64,000 nt of DNA from Desulforapulum autotrophicum HRM2 (GCF_000020365.1 NC_012108.1:1178001-1242000); one strand, 5' to 3'; shown: positions 24,965-34,508, numbered from the stretch's first letter. Notes: generated by a model from the letters alone, not told the origin. Translations and numbers: made by a program.

Positions 24965-27526
24965 TTGAATGAAATGAATGGAAAACCCGTCAAAGACCAT
25001 CCAGAACCAAAGGATCACAAACTGGGGGTCTTTTCAGGCGTTTTTACTCCGAGTATTCTAACCATCCTCGGGCTGATTCTTTTCCTGAGAATGGGGTATA
25101 CAGTTGGACATGCAGGGCTTGGAAAGGTTTTGGTCCTTATTACCATTGCAAACCTTGTCTCTGTTCTGACCACCATGTCGCTGTCCGCCATTGCAACCAA
25201 TATCCAGGTGAAGGGTGGCGGGGCCTATTACCTGATTTCCAGGACCCTGGGGGTTCAATTCGGAGGCGCCATTGGCCTGGTATTGTTCCTGGCCCAATCC
25301 ATCTCCATTGCCTTTTACTGCGTGGGGTTTGCCGAAGCCCTGTTGACGTTTCTGCCTCCAGTGCCCTTTGTGTCGTCCTCTTCCATTGCTGCAGTCTCTG
25401 TTGTGCTTTTGTTTCTCTTTGCATGGCTGGGCGCTGACTGGGCAACCAAATTTCAATATGTTGTTATGGCGCTGCTGGCACTGGCATTGGTATCTTTTTT
25501 TGCAGGCGGCTTGATGCACTGGGACTCCGGGTTGATCAGACAAAATTTCTGGGCATCGGAAGGGGGATTGCCTTTCTGGGTTCTTTTTGCGGTTTTTTTT
25601 CCTGCCGTGACTGGATTCACGCAAGGGGTCAACATGTCTGGAGATTTAAAGGATCCTGGGCGAGCCATCCCCCTGGGTACCTTTCTGGCCGTGGGCCTTT
25701 CCATGGTTGTATACTACCTTGTGGCCATCTTGCTCTCCGGTACTGTTCCAAATGCAGAGTTGATGGTTGATTACGCAATTATGAAAAAGGTTGCACTCGT
25801 TCCCGGGCTTATTTCAGCCGGTATGTTAGCGGCAACCCTTTCGTCGGCCATGGCATCCTTTTTGGGAGCACCGCGGATTTTACAATCCATTGCAAAAGAT
25901 AAGATTTTTAAAATATTGAATCCCTTTGCCAAAGGGGAGGGGGGAGCCGATAATCCGAGGCGTGGGGTGTTGCTGTCCGGCGTGATCGCCCTTGCAACCA
26001 TATCGCTTGGGCAGTTGAATCTTATCGCCCAGGTGGTGTCCATGTTTTTTTTGATCTCCTATGCCCTGATCAATTATGCCACCTTTTATGAGTCCAGAAC
26101 CCAAAGCCCCTCTTTCAGACCAAGATTTCGCTGGTTCAATCCCTGGCTGAGCCTGGCCGGATTTATCACCTGTGCCGGTGCCATCCTGGCCATTGATATC
26201 CAGAGTGGCATTATGGCGGTCTTTATCCTTTTGGCGGTTTATCAGTACTTAAAACAGAAACGAGGCCTTGCCCGCTGGGCAGACAGCCGACGATCCCATT
26301 ATCTGAAGCAGATAAAGGAGAATCTCAATGCCGCCGCTGCAGAGGTTGAGCATGATCGGGACTGGCGGCCGTTTATCCTGGCGTTTACCCGGGACTCAAA
26401 GCGGTTGAAGTCCATTCTTGGTTTTTCAGGATGGCTTGAAGGGGGTTCCGGAATGACGGCAGCCGTCCGCCTGGTTATGGGGCAGGGCATAAAGACAAAA
26501 CGCCAGCAGGTTAAGGCTTTCCAGGAATTATCCGTCCAGATAAAAGAGATTAACAGCACGGCCTATCCATTGGTTGTACCTGTTTTTGATATTTCCCAGG
26601 CCCTGCCGATCATCATCCAGTCGTTCGGTCTAGGCCCCTTGAAGGCGAACACTGTTTTGATCAACTGGATGGATGAACTGGGAAAGGGCATTCCGGGCAT
26701 TGATGCCAGCCGGTATGCAGAAAACCTGAGAATTGCCTACCGGGAAGGGGTAAATATTGTTGTTTTGAATGCCGATGATCATCGATGGCAAAAAATTGAG
26801 GCCCAAAAGCCAAAGGAACGCTGCATTGATGTCTGGTGGAAGAACGATGCCGCCAGCCGCCTGATGCTGTTGCTTGCCTATCTGGTAACCCGCCACATCA
26901 CCTGGTCCGGGGCTGCCATCCGTGTGCTTTCATGTGAGACCGATGGGGGGAGGGATGTCGAACACAATGAGTTGATGAAACTGATGGAAGACATCCGTAT
27001 TGATGCTGACCCTGTCATTGTTCCCGATGACAGCGTAAGGACGATTATTGAAATGTCTGCCGGGACAACACTCGTGTTTTTGCCTTGCCGGATCAGGGAA
27101 AATCAGGTGCTGGATGCCAATGGCGGTTCATTGATGAAGCTTTTGCCATATCTTCCCATGACAGCGCTTGTCATGGCGGCCCAGGATATTGATCTGGAAG
27201 CGGAACCTGACACCGGGGCCCAGGGTGAGCTTGCCCAGGCTGAAGATGATGTCACGCAGAGCACGGCCAAATATGAGGCAGCCATGAAAGAGTCTCTCCA
27301 GCTTCAGGCAAAAACCGAAGCATTGACTGCGCAACTTGTAAATCATCCAAAAGAGAGTGATGAATTTACGGTTATTTTAAAATCTGCGGATCTGGCCCTG
27401 GAAGACGAAGAGATTGCTTTTCGGAAAGTTGCCAAGGCAAAGGCTAAGGTAGAACATGCAAAAAAAAAGCTTGAGAGTCTAATCAATGGTATGGGTGCGG
27501 GAAAGGGCACCAACCGCCAGGACTGA
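24965..27526 (+). CDS. Cation-chloride cotransporter-like (SLC12/APC superfamily) permease
   Basis: An 853-residue membrane protein. About twelve helices fill residues 25-435, starting with the APC-type SILTILGLILFLRMGYTVGHAGLG and the VKGGGAYYLISRTLG motif, which resemble bacterial relatives of Na-K-Cl cotransporters. Residues about 440-740 form a cytoplasmic domain similar in layout to SLC12 C-termini. The last 100 residues are an Ala/Glu/Lys-rich coiled coil (QSTAKYEAAMKESLQLQAKTEAL). The start is TTG 24965, or ATG 24974 in the same frame; AAAGGA lies at 24946-24951. The transported ions are not readable from sequence. Confidence 0.82.
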   Translation: MNEMNGKPVKDHPEPKDHKLGVFSGVFTPSILTILGLILFLRMGYTVGHAGLGKVLVLITIANLVSVLTTMSLSAIATNIQVKGGGAYYLISRTLGVQFGGAIGLVLFLAQSISIAFYCVGFAEALLTFLPPVPFVSSSSIAAVSVVLLFLFAWLGADWATKFQYVVMALLALALVSFFAGGLMHWDSGLIRQNFWASEGGLPFWVLFAVFFPAVTGFTQGVNMSGDLKDPGRAIPLGTFLAVGLSMVVYYLVAILLSGTVPNAELMVDYAIMKKVALVPGLISAGMLAATLSSAMASFLGAPRILQSIAKDKIFKILNPFAKGEGGADNPRRGVLLSGVIALATISLGQLNLIAQVVSMFFLISYALINYATFYESRTQSPSFRPRFRWFNPWLSLAGFITCAGAILAIDIQSGIMAVFILLAVYQYLKQKRGLARWADSRRSHYLKQIKENLNAAAAEVEHDRDWRPFILAFTRDSKRLKSILGFSGWLEGGSGMTAAVRLVMGQGIKTKRQQVKAFQELSVQIKEINSTAYPLVVPVFDISQALPIIIQSFGLGPLKANTVLINWMDELGKGIPGIDASRYAENLRIAYREGVNIVVLNADDHRWQKIEAQKPKERCIDVWWKNDAASRLMLLLAYLVTRHITWSGAAIRVLSCETDGGRDVEHNELMKLMEDIRIDADPVIVPDDSVRTIIEMSAGTTLVFLPCRIRENQVLDANGGSLMKLLPYLPMTALVMAAQDIDLEAEPDTGAQGELAQAEDDVTQSTAKYEAAMKESLQLQAKTEALTAQLVNHPKESDEFTVILKSADLALEDEEIAFRKVAKAKAKVEHAKKKLESLINGMGAGKGTNRQD

Positions 27527-27710
27527 TAAGGGTTGTATCTGATCGTGATTGCATCAGATTCCCGCCGGTTTTGGCATGACGAGTGCTGCAAAAGTTAAAA
27601 GGAATGGCCTTGGTAACTTCCTGGTCCAGATGGGCAAAAAAAAGAACGCCCATTGCCCGGGGCATACATTCGGAATTGACAATTTCAAGTTTGTAAGTGT
27701 TCAGCAGCAT
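27483..27710 (-). pseudogene. Possible truncated gene (N-terminal fragment)
   Basis: A 75-codon minus-strand frame beginning at ATG 27710 behind AGGA. Its first 37 residues (MLLNTYKLEIVNSECMP and on) have convincing coding character and, from memory, resemble the N-terminus of an iron-sulfur-domain protein found in sulfate reducers. The rest loses this character and runs into the end of the permease gene on the other strand. It may be a fragment left by a deletion. The family resemblance is weak evidence. Confidence 0.25.
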
Positions 27711-28720
27711 AAAATTTCCTTTGATCTTAAACCTAGGGCATAGGTTTTACCGACACTCAACACCTCTGTATTTGCCGAAAGTTCGGTTTCCATCCTTTTG
27801 ATGGAAACGTCACAGCTATCGTGACCTGAAAGAAGTACCCTGTCAGGAGCAGCCTGATTAAGGGCAGCAATGGTGAGGTCAAGATCCCTGTTTCCAATGC
27901 GCTGCCATGGCGGTTTTCCAGTCCCGAGAATGGTTTGAAATCGAATGCCGGCAAGGTTGCCCCTGCCGTCGCTTATGGGAAAATGAAGCCCGCCGCCAAC
28001 ACAGTGAAGGGGGGCATCACATAAACGGCCGGCCATGTCCAGGATAACTTCAATGGTGGGGTGACCGCAACCGGTGAAAACCACCAACCCCTTACCACGA
28101 ACCCTTGCCACCAGTGACTGCTCCTCAAGAAAGCCCATCATAAAAAGACTTCTTGCCAGGGGACCGGTAGTGCCGATGCCTGCTGCCAGCATCCTGGGAG
28201 CCGTGACCACCTCGGTATCAAATCCCGGGGCCTCCCCCCAGTCCGGCAGAAAGCAGGGTTTAACCTGGGTGGGCATCAGTTCTTCGGGCAGGGCTACTTT
28301 CCGGGAATGCTGGGCTGCAAGACCTCCCATGTGGTCACAGTGGAAATGGGAAATCGCCAGGGCATCAACCTGATCAAGGTTAAACCCAAGTTTGTGGGCA
28401 TTTTGGCTAAAGGATGGACGGGAGGGTCCAAACCCCACATCAAAAAGCATGGATCCAAGGTCTGTTTTAAACAGGTAGGAGACACCGGCATCTCCCATAA
28501 AATCAGGTTCGGCTCTCCAGTCCACCACCACCGTGATCTCCAGGAAATCCAGTTCTGGAAGATCAAGGGAAACGGCAGCTTTGATTCTCTGCTGGTTAAG
28601 CCGGCTGGCCCGAGCCAGATTTCTCCTATACCTGATATTTTTTACCAGTAGCCAAGGGGCGATAACAGGAGATGTCAGGAAAATTCCCGGCCACCATATG
28701 GGAGAGATTCTGAAGGACAT
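27701..28720 (-). CDS. MBL-fold metallo-hydrolase
   Basis: A 339-residue metallo-beta-lactamase-fold enzyme. An N-terminal hydrophobic segment (residues 10-27) may anchor it. Metal-binding motifs are SHFHCDHMGG, VVFTGCGHP and a late LLSGHDSCD. The layout resembles the dihydropteroate/RFA-P-synthase-like subgroup, whose members hydrolyse phosphodiesters or related bonds, but the substrate is unknown. A strong hairpin terminator sits between it and the upstream flavin-binding gene, so it has its own promoter. Confidence 0.85.
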   Translation of the reverse strand: MSFRISPIWWPGIFLTSPVIAPWLLVKNIRYRRNLARASRLNQQRIKAAVSLDLPELDFLEITVVVDWRAEPDFMGDAGVSYLFKTDLGSMLFDVGFGPSRPSFSQNAHKLGFNLDQVDALAISHFHCDHMGGLAAQHSRKVALPEELMPTQVKPCFLPDWGEAPGFDTEVVTAPRMLAAGIGTTGPLARSLFMMGFLEEQSLVARVRGKGLVVFTGCGHPTIEVILDMAGRLCDAPLHCVGGGLHFPISDGRGNLAGIRFQTILGTGKPPWQRIGNRDLDLTIAALNQAAPDRVLLSGHDSCDVSIKRMETELSANTEVLSVGKTYALGLRSKEILCC

Positions 28721-28744
28721 GGAAACCTCGCAAATTAATTTATC

Positions 28745-28790
28745 ATCATTAAAAAAAATTAGCCGGTTTCGGCTAATTTTTTTTAATGAT
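28745..28790 (-). terminator. Rho-independent terminator of the flavin-binding gene
   Basis: A perfect 21-bp inverted repeat around the loop GTTT, with core AAATTAGCCG/CGGCTAATTT. On the minus strand it ends in a run of eight T. It lies 13 bp after the stop of the gene ending at 28803. Confidence 0.9.
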
Positions 28791-28802
28791 GCGACTCAAA
28801 CA

Positions 28803-29180
28803 CTATAAAAGTTTTTCTGCACCTGAATAGATCGCTTCTATTCTTAATGCAGCTGCGCCATGACCTGGATGTTTGGCTGGATTCCATTTTTTCATATCGT
28901 CATAGATCTCGCCGCTGGTCAGGTAATCAAAGGACCCTTTGACCTGAAAGGACTTGTTTTCCTTGGTGATAAAGAGAAGGGTGCCCTTACTTCCCGCAAG
29001 GATATTTTTTTTTGTCTTGTCAAAATAGTTATCGGCAACCACGATGGTTTCATCGCCGTAAAGGCTTACACAGGTTGCATATATTGAATTGGGGACCCCG
29101 TCCTCTCCTACTGTGGTGAGAATAACAGGTCCCTTGTGCTCTTTCCATGCCTGGGCTACAGGTTCGGGTAATGCTGACAT
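28803..29180 (-). CDS. Pyridoxamine 5'-phosphate oxidase-like FMN-binding protein
   Basis: A 125-residue split-barrel flavin-binding protein. It shows the family opening with LTTVGEDGVPNSIYAT, the core strand ETIVVADNYFDKTKKNI, the GTLLFITKENKSFQVKG strands and a final helix EIYDDMKKW. Proteins of this small class bind FMN or F420 and act on poorly known substrates, or as stress proteins. A 14-bp perfect palindrome lies 31 bp upstream of the start, suggesting tight regulation. The gene is monocistronic, with a strong terminator behind it. Confidence 0.85.
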   Translation of the reverse strand: MSALPEPVAQAWKEHKGPVILTTVGEDGVPNSIYATCVSLYGDETIVVADNYFDKTKKNILAGSKGTLLFITKENKSFQVKGSFDYLTSGEIYDDMKKWNPAKHPGHGAAALRIEAIYSGAEKLL

Positions 29181-29210
29181 CTTTCCTCCTGGAACAACTA
29201 TTGATTTAAG

Positions 29211-29224
29211 TTAGCATATGCTAA
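29211..29224. promoter_or_regulatory. Perfect 14-bp palindrome, probable operator
   Basis: TTAGCATATGCTAA, 31 bp upstream of the flavin-binding gene start, in an AT-rich promoter-like stretch. The cognate regulator is not in the window. Confidence 0.5.
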
Positions 29225-29417
29225 TAAAATAAATACGCCTAGACGATCAGCGTGTCAACCCAAAAGCTGGATAAGTCCGTTAATGCAGGCGGCATATGAT
29301 GCACGGACATTTGCAGTAGATGACTACAGCTGCATGTCCGGTGCCTTGCGTATCCGGCCAAATTCTGGCGAAGTCCCGGTGATTATGCCAATAATGTTCT
29401 GGACAACGGGGTATGGC

Positions 29418-29446
29418 TTGACTTGCAACTCACATTCTTCTAAAAT
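29418..29446 (+). promoter_or_regulatory. Sigma-70 promoter for the papain-lipase gene
   Basis: TTGACT (29418-29423), a 17-base spacer and TAAAAT (29441-29446). The start codon is about 130 bp downstream, giving a long leader. Confidence 0.5.
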
Positions 29447-29578
29447 TATCATATACTGAAAATTTGGCTTCAGCATAACCCAAAAGGTTTTGTCGGTTTT
29501 TCTTTTAGTTCAGGAAATTGATAATATCGTCAGATATTCGTGTCTTTAAGGCCTTGAAACCCAGGAAAGGAGGAGCGT

Positions 29579-31474
29579 ATGGTAAAGAAATCATTTCCAA
29601 GTGTAAAGATTGCCGGCGAACAACGGATCCTTAATGCACGGAAGGATACAACGGATATCCGCGATCGTATGTATGAGCCTGCCCTTATTCAACTGTTGCC
29701 GGAAATAGATTACCGGGGGGGGACAGATATTCTCGATCAGGGAAAAGAAGGCGCTTGTACGGGGTTTGGTCTGGCCGCGGTCATTAATCTGCTGAATGTG
29801 AAAAAAAGAAATTTGCAATTTATTGCCAGTCCGCGAATGCTCTATGAAATGGCCAAAAAACATGATGAATGGCCCGGTGAAGACTATGCCGGTTCCAGCT
29901 GCCGTGGTGCAATACGGGGTTGGAAAAATATGGGTGTGTGCAGTGAAGGGGACTGGGGATATTTGCCGGAGAATCCAGGAGATCTGACTGTTGAGCGTGC
30001 CAAGGCTGCTCGTTCCTGCACTGTGGGGGCCTACTATCGCCTGCGCCCGGAAATTACCGACTACCATGCTGCCCTCAATGAAGTGGGCGCAATTTATGTT
30101 TCTGCCACCGTTCACTCGGGTTGGTTCTCCCCCAGGGCTGCAAGCAAGAATACGCTGGCCATCATCAAGCCTTCAACCACTCCGGAAGGGGGGCATGCCT
30201 TTGCCATTGTTGGTTACAACAGTCAGGGGTTCATCGTTCAAAATTCATGGGGAGCCAGGTGGGGGACTAAAGGGTATGCCCTTTGGCTGTACCAGGATTG
30301 GCTGCAAAATATCAGTGATGGCTGGGTTTTTCAGCTGGCCATCCCGACCCCCGACGTCTTTGGGCTCTCTTCCCGTTCCCAGGTCACCTTTGATGCAGAA
30401 TCTGTAAAATCTGCACCAAAACGGCTGGAAATTGCGGGCCACTTTGTCCATTTTGATGATGGTAATTTCAAGAAACGCGGTGAATACTGGAGTGCTCCTG
30501 ATGATGTTGTGAAAACAGCAGATCTTATAAAGGAATCTGCTGATTCCAAACGATACGATCATCTGCTTATATACGCCCATGGCGGTTTAAACGATCCAGG
30601 CGCATCGGCCAAGCGTATTCGCGCATTAAAAGAAGGCTTCAAACGTAATGGAATTTATCCTTTTCATATCATGTATGATACAGGTCTGGTTGAAGAGTTG
30701 AAGGATTCTGTACTCCGCGCCTTCAGTGGGAAGCGTACCGAGGGTTTTTTCAGTGACTGGCGTGATCAATTGATCGAACAACGTGATATGTTGATAGAGG
30801 ATTTTGTCCGTAAACCGGTCACTCCGATCTGGGAAGAGATGAAAAATGATGCTCATCGGCCCTTTGAATCAAAAAGCAACGGAGAGATAGGCGATGGATT
30901 GTTTGTCCTCAAGACGTTTACAGAGGCATTGCAGGACACTCATTTGAAGATTCATCTGGCTGGGCATAGTACCGGTGCTGTCTTACTTGGGCATTTGCTG
31001 GATGCCCTTGATGGTCTTGGGGTTCCAGATCTGATTGAGAGTTGCAGCCTGATGGCTCCGGCCTGTTCCATGGATTTTTATAAGACCCATTATGAACCCA
31101 GGTTGAAGAAGCAGGAGAATGGGGATCCAAGAGTCAGACTTCCAGTCCTCTCTGTTTATAACCTTACGGAAAAACTTGAACAGGATGATAATGTTGCGTT
31201 TGTATATCGGAAATCACTGCTTTGTCTGGTGTCCCGTGCCCTTGAGCGGCAAACGGACAAACCGATCCTGGGGATGAAGCGTTATTCAAAGAAATTGATC
31301 CCGTATCCAGGCCTGTCTATCAACTATTCCAAGGGCGGTAAAAAAGGGTTGACTACCAGTACTTCCCATGGCGGGTTTGATAACGATATTAATACAATGA
31401 ACGCAATCATGGCGGCTATACTCAAGAAATCACCCCAAAAGCCTTTTACCAGGGATGAAATGAAGGGATATTGA
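29579..31474 (+). CDS. Papain-like protease fused to alpha/beta-hydrolase (lipase-like)
   Basis: A 631-residue two-domain protein. Residues 45-260 are a C1A papain-like domain: oxyanion Q54 and nucleophile C60 in ILDQGKEGACTGFG, H206 in GGHAFAIVGY, and N222 in QNSWGARWG. Residues 325-600 are an alpha/beta-hydrolase: HGG oxyanion-like motif in LIYAHGGLND, nucleophile S464 in LAGHSTGAV, and a candidate H597 in TSHGGFDND. No signal peptide or propeptide is seen, so it is probably cytoplasmic or exported unusually. The ribosome binding site AAGGAGGAG precedes ATG. Its role is unknown; an effector, defence or spore-like degradation role are all possible. Confidence 0.8.
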   Translation: MVKKSFPSVKIAGEQRILNARKDTTDIRDRMYEPALIQLLPEIDYRGGTDILDQGKEGACTGFGLAAVINLLNVKKRNLQFIASPRMLYEMAKKHDEWPGEDYAGSSCRGAIRGWKNMGVCSEGDWGYLPENPGDLTVERAKAARSCTVGAYYRLRPEITDYHAALNEVGAIYVSATVHSGWFSPRAASKNTLAIIKPSTTPEGGHAFAIVGYNSQGFIVQNSWGARWGTKGYALWLYQDWLQNISDGWVFQLAIPTPDVFGLSSRSQVTFDAESVKSAPKRLEIAGHFVHFDDGNFKKRGEYWSAPDDVVKTADLIKESADSKRYDHLLIYAHGGLNDPGASAKRIRALKEGFKRNGIYPFHIMYDTGLVEELKDSVLRAFSGKRTEGFFSDWRDQLIEQRDMLIEDFVRKPVTPIWEEMKNDAHRPFESKSNGEIGDGLFVLKTFTEALQDTHLKIHLAGHSTGAVLLGHLLDALDGLGVPDLIESCSLMAPACSMDFYKTHYEPRLKKQENGDPRVRLPVLSVYNLTEKLEQDDNVAFVYRKSLLCLVSRALERQTDKPILGMKRYSKKLIPYPGLSINYSKGGKKGLTTSTSHGGFDNDINTMNAIMAAILKKSPQKPFTRDEMKGY

Positions 31475-31859
31475 TCTGGAGGGTTTCCCACACTCCTAAA
31501 TGTATTTAAGTTCAAAACAAAAAATCGGAAACCCTGCAAGAGCGCTATTTGGCCAGATCCGTTGAGTTGCCGGGCTTTTGCGGCAGGGGGACTATACCCC
31601 ATGCCCGGTGGTTGCCGTCCGGGACAGATATGGATGCCAGTGTTGCCAGAAAACCCTGGTAATCCTTTCCTTGGACGTGGGCAGTCTGCTGGAAAGACGG
31701 GGGGATATACATGGCCGCTGTCACACCTGCATTGCTTGACTGAACCTGTCGAAATATTTTTTACTTGCTCTGGGAGCGGTTTTTCTTTAAATATTGGAGA
31801 TTCAACCCCGTATATATTAGCCATATGCCATATGCCTTTAACCGCAAAGAGGATTTTTC
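31475..31859. other. Intergenic region, 385 bp
   Basis: Between the papain-lipase gene and acnA. It contains one weak minus-strand frame (31545-31712), described separately, and the acnA promoter should lie in its AT-rich right part. No terminator was recognised. Confidence 0.45.
31545..31712 (-). CDS. Possible small protein or gene remnant
   Basis: A 55-codon minus-strand frame from ATG 31712 to TAG 31545, open upstream for about 15 further codons. It begins MYIPPSFQQT and has coding-like composition (KDYQGFLATLASISVPDGNH), but no family is recognised and the ribosome binding site is weak. It may be the tail of a decayed gene. Confidence 0.22.
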   Translation of the reverse strand: MYIPPSFQQTAHVQGKDYQGFLATLASISVPDGNHRAWGIVPLPQKPGNSTDLAK

Positions 31860-34508
31860 ATGAAAAATCGAGATTATTTAAAATCGTTCCAGGTGGATGG
31901 AGTCCGTCACACCTATTTTGACTTTAATCAGTTTGCTGCAGACAGGGGGGCCACCCTTGATAAACTGCCCTTTTCCATTAAAATCCTTGTGGAGAACCTG
32001 CTGCGAAAGCTTGACAACAAGGTGGTGAACGAGAACGATCTTCTTAATATCGTTAACTGGCAGAAATCCTATGATACCCCGGTTGAAATTCCATACTACC
32101 CGGCCCGGGTGCTCATGCAGGATTTTACAGGGGTACCGGCTGTGGTGGATCTTGCGGCCATGCGGGATGCCGTAAAGGCCCTTGGCAAGGACCCCGCATC
32201 GGTGAACCCCAAGGTGCCAACTGAATTGATCATTGATCACTCTGTCCAGGTGGACAACTTTGGCACCCAGGATTGCCTTGAAAAAAATGTGGCCCTGGAG
32301 TACAGCCGCAATGGTGAGCGGTACGAGCTTTTAAAATGGGCTCAGAAGAGTTTTTCCAATTTTAAAGTCGTTCCGCCCAATTCAGGCATCTGCCATCAGG
32401 TGAACCTGGAGCACCTGGGTCGGGTGGTTATTTCAGACAGTGAAGACGGAGATTCGGTTGTTTATCCCGACACCTTGGTGGGGACCGATTCCCACACCCC
32501 CATGATCAACGGCATTGGCGTCATGGGATGGGGGGTTGGTGGCATTGAAGCCGAGGCGGTCATGCTGGGTCAGCCCTATTATATGTCCATCCCAGAGGTG
32601 ATTGGGGTCAAGCTTGTGGGGCGTCTTAAACCGGGGATAACGGCCACCGATTTAGTGCTCACAATCACAGAGATGTTGCGCAAGGTCAATGTGGTGGAAA
32701 AATTTGTCGAGTATTTTGGGCCCGGCATGAAGAGTCTCTCCGTGACCGACCGTGCGACCATTGCCAACATGACGCCTGAGTATGGAGCCACCCTCGGGTT
32801 CTTTCCGGTGGATGAAAAGACCCTTGAGTACCTGGAAATCACTGGAAGGAAAGAAAGGGCAAAGATTGTGGAGGCGTATACAAAAGCCACGGGCATGTTC
32901 TACACTGGTGAAACAACGCCTGATTTCACCCAGGTGGTTGAACTGGACCTCTCAACGGTTGAGTTGTGTGTTGCAGGCCCGGCCCGGCCCCAGGACCGCA
33001 TCTGCCTTCCAGATCTTAAAGAGCGTTTTCAAGACAGTCTGGCCAGTTCAAAACCACAGTTTGACATGGAGTTAAACGGTCAGCCCATCAGGATTGGTGA
33101 TGGCAGCATCGTCATTGCCGCCATCACTTCGTGCACCAACACCTCCAATCCCCACGTGCTCATGGGGGCAGGGCTGATTGCCAGAAATGCCGTTGCAAGG
33201 GGTCTGAGGGTGCCGCCATTTGTGAAAACGTCGCTTGCGCCCGGCTCCAGGGTGGTGATGGAATACCTTGAATCGGCAGGGCTCGTCCCTTTTTTCAATG
33301 CCCTTGGTTTTCATGTGGCAGGTTTTGGCTGCACCACCTGCATCGGTAACAGCGGACCGCTTCACCCTGAAATTGAAAAGATTATTGATACCAATGAGTT
33401 AAATGTGGCTGCCGTTCTTTCTGGTAACCGAAACTTTGAGGCCCGCATCCACCAGAAGATCAAGTCAAACTTTCTGGCATCGCCCATGTTGGTGGTGCTG
33501 TTTGCCCTTGCCGGCAGGGTGGACATTGATCTTACCACAGAACCCGTGGGCCTTGATCCCAACGGAGAACCCGTCTTTATGGCAGATCTCTGGCCTGAAT
33601 TTGACGAGATCGACCAACTTGTTAAACAACACGTCAAACAGGCGTTCTTTGAAGAAAAATATGCCCACATTTTTGACGGGGATCAGTTCTGGGAGGCCCT
33701 TGACATTGACCAGAGCACCACTTTTGCCTGGAACAAAACATCGACCTACATTAAGAACCCGCCCTATTTTGACGGGTTTTCCCTGAACGTTCAACCGCCT
33801 GGTGACATCCGGGATGCCCGGGCATTTCTTGTGGTGGGGGATTCTGTGACCACCGATCACATTTCTCCTGCCGGAGAAATTCCAGAAGAGTACCCGGCCG
33901 GTAAATACCTGGTTGAAAAGGGGGTTGCTCCGGAACAGTTCAACTCCTATGGTGCCCGCCGGGGCAACCATGAGGTAATGATGCGGGGCACCTTTGGCAA
34001 CATTCGCATTAAAAATGAGCTTGTGGCGCCAAAACAGGGCAGCTTTACCCTTAAATTTCCTGAGGGTAAGGAGATGTTCAACTATGACGCTGCCATGGCC
34101 TATGCCAAAGAAGGGACGCCCCTGGTGGTCCTGGGGGGCAAGGAGTATGGCACGGGGTCGTCCCGGGACTGGGCTGCCAAGGGCACAGCCCTGCTGGGGA
34201 TCAAGGCTGTTATTGCCGGATCCTATGAGCGTATTCACCGGAACAACCTTGTGGGTATGGGGGTGCTTCCCCTGATTTTTTCCAATGGCGACACCGCCAA
34301 AAGCCTTGGTCTTGACGGCAGGGAAACCTATGTCATCTCCGGTGTGGAAAAAATGACCCCCGGCAAGACCCTGTCGGTCAAGGCGATCAAGGAAGATGGC
34401 AGTGAGATTGCGTTTGAGGTAGTCTCAAGGCTCGATACCCAGGTGGATGTGGATTATTTTGAAAACGGGGGGATTCTGCCCTGTGTGATTCGCAGAATGA
34501 TGGTGTAA
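31860..34508 (+). CDS. acnA: Aconitate hydratase A
   Basis: An 882-residue cytoplasmic aconitase/IRP1-type enzyme that interconverts citrate and isocitrate with a [4Fe-4S] cluster. Visible signatures are the N-terminal FDFNQFAADRGATLDKLPFSIKILVE-like opening (positions 18-43), the TLVGTDSHTPMINGIGVMGWGVGG block, the cluster cysteines in ITSCTNTSNP and GFGCTTCIGNSGPL, and the swivel domain with YGARRGNHEVMMRGTFGNIR and KEYGTGSSRDWAAKG. Its length is normal. In a sulfate reducer it serves the oxidative or reductive citric acid cycle or glutamate synthesis. Confidence 0.97.
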   Translation: MKNRDYLKSFQVDGVRHTYFDFNQFAADRGATLDKLPFSIKILVENLLRKLDNKVVNENDLLNIVNWQKSYDTPVEIPYYPARVLMQDFTGVPAVVDLAAMRDAVKALGKDPASVNPKVPTELIIDHSVQVDNFGTQDCLEKNVALEYSRNGERYELLKWAQKSFSNFKVVPPNSGICHQVNLEHLGRVVISDSEDGDSVVYPDTLVGTDSHTPMINGIGVMGWGVGGIEAEAVMLGQPYYMSIPEVIGVKLVGRLKPGITATDLVLTITEMLRKVNVVEKFVEYFGPGMKSLSVTDRATIANMTPEYGATLGFFPVDEKTLEYLEITGRKERAKIVEAYTKATGMFYTGETTPDFTQVVELDLSTVELCVAGPARPQDRICLPDLKERFQDSLASSKPQFDMELNGQPIRIGDGSIVIAAITSCTNTSNPHVLMGAGLIARNAVARGLRVPPFVKTSLAPGSRVVMEYLESAGLVPFFNALGFHVAGFGCTTCIGNSGPLHPEIEKIIDTNELNVAAVLSGNRNFEARIHQKIKSNFLASPMLVVLFALAGRVDIDLTTEPVGLDPNGEPVFMADLWPEFDEIDQLVKQHVKQAFFEEKYAHIFDGDQFWEALDIDQSTTFAWNKTSTYIKNPPYFDGFSLNVQPPGDIRDARAFLVVGDSVTTDHISPAGEIPEEYPAGKYLVEKGVAPEQFNSYGARRGNHEVMMRGTFGNIRIKNELVAPKQGSFTLKFPEGKEMFNYDAAMAYAKEGTPLVVLGGKEYGTGSSRDWAAKGTALLGIKAVIAGSYERIHRNNLVGMGVLPLIFSNGDTAKSLGLDGRETYVISGVEKMTPGKTLSVKAIKEDGSEIAFEVVSRLDTQVDVDYFENGGILPCVIRRMMV

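Larger units (their letters stand above)
29181..29578. other. Divergent intergenic region, 398 bp
   Basis: Holds the palindrome at 29211-29224, an imperfect hairpin at 29301-29344 (GGACAT/ATGTCC outer, GTAG-ATGA-CTAC inner), and a promoter at 29418-29446 for the papain-lipase gene. No coding frame is seen. Confidence 0.6.

Noticed and set aside
31562-31921. 119-codon plus-strand frame before acnA
   Set aside because: Composition is unlike a protein, it runs into acnA in another frame, and no ribosome binding site precedes it.
33465-34238. 257-codon minus-strand frame opposite acnA
   Set aside because: acnA is intact with all motifs on the plus strand; the antisense frame has no recognisable feature.
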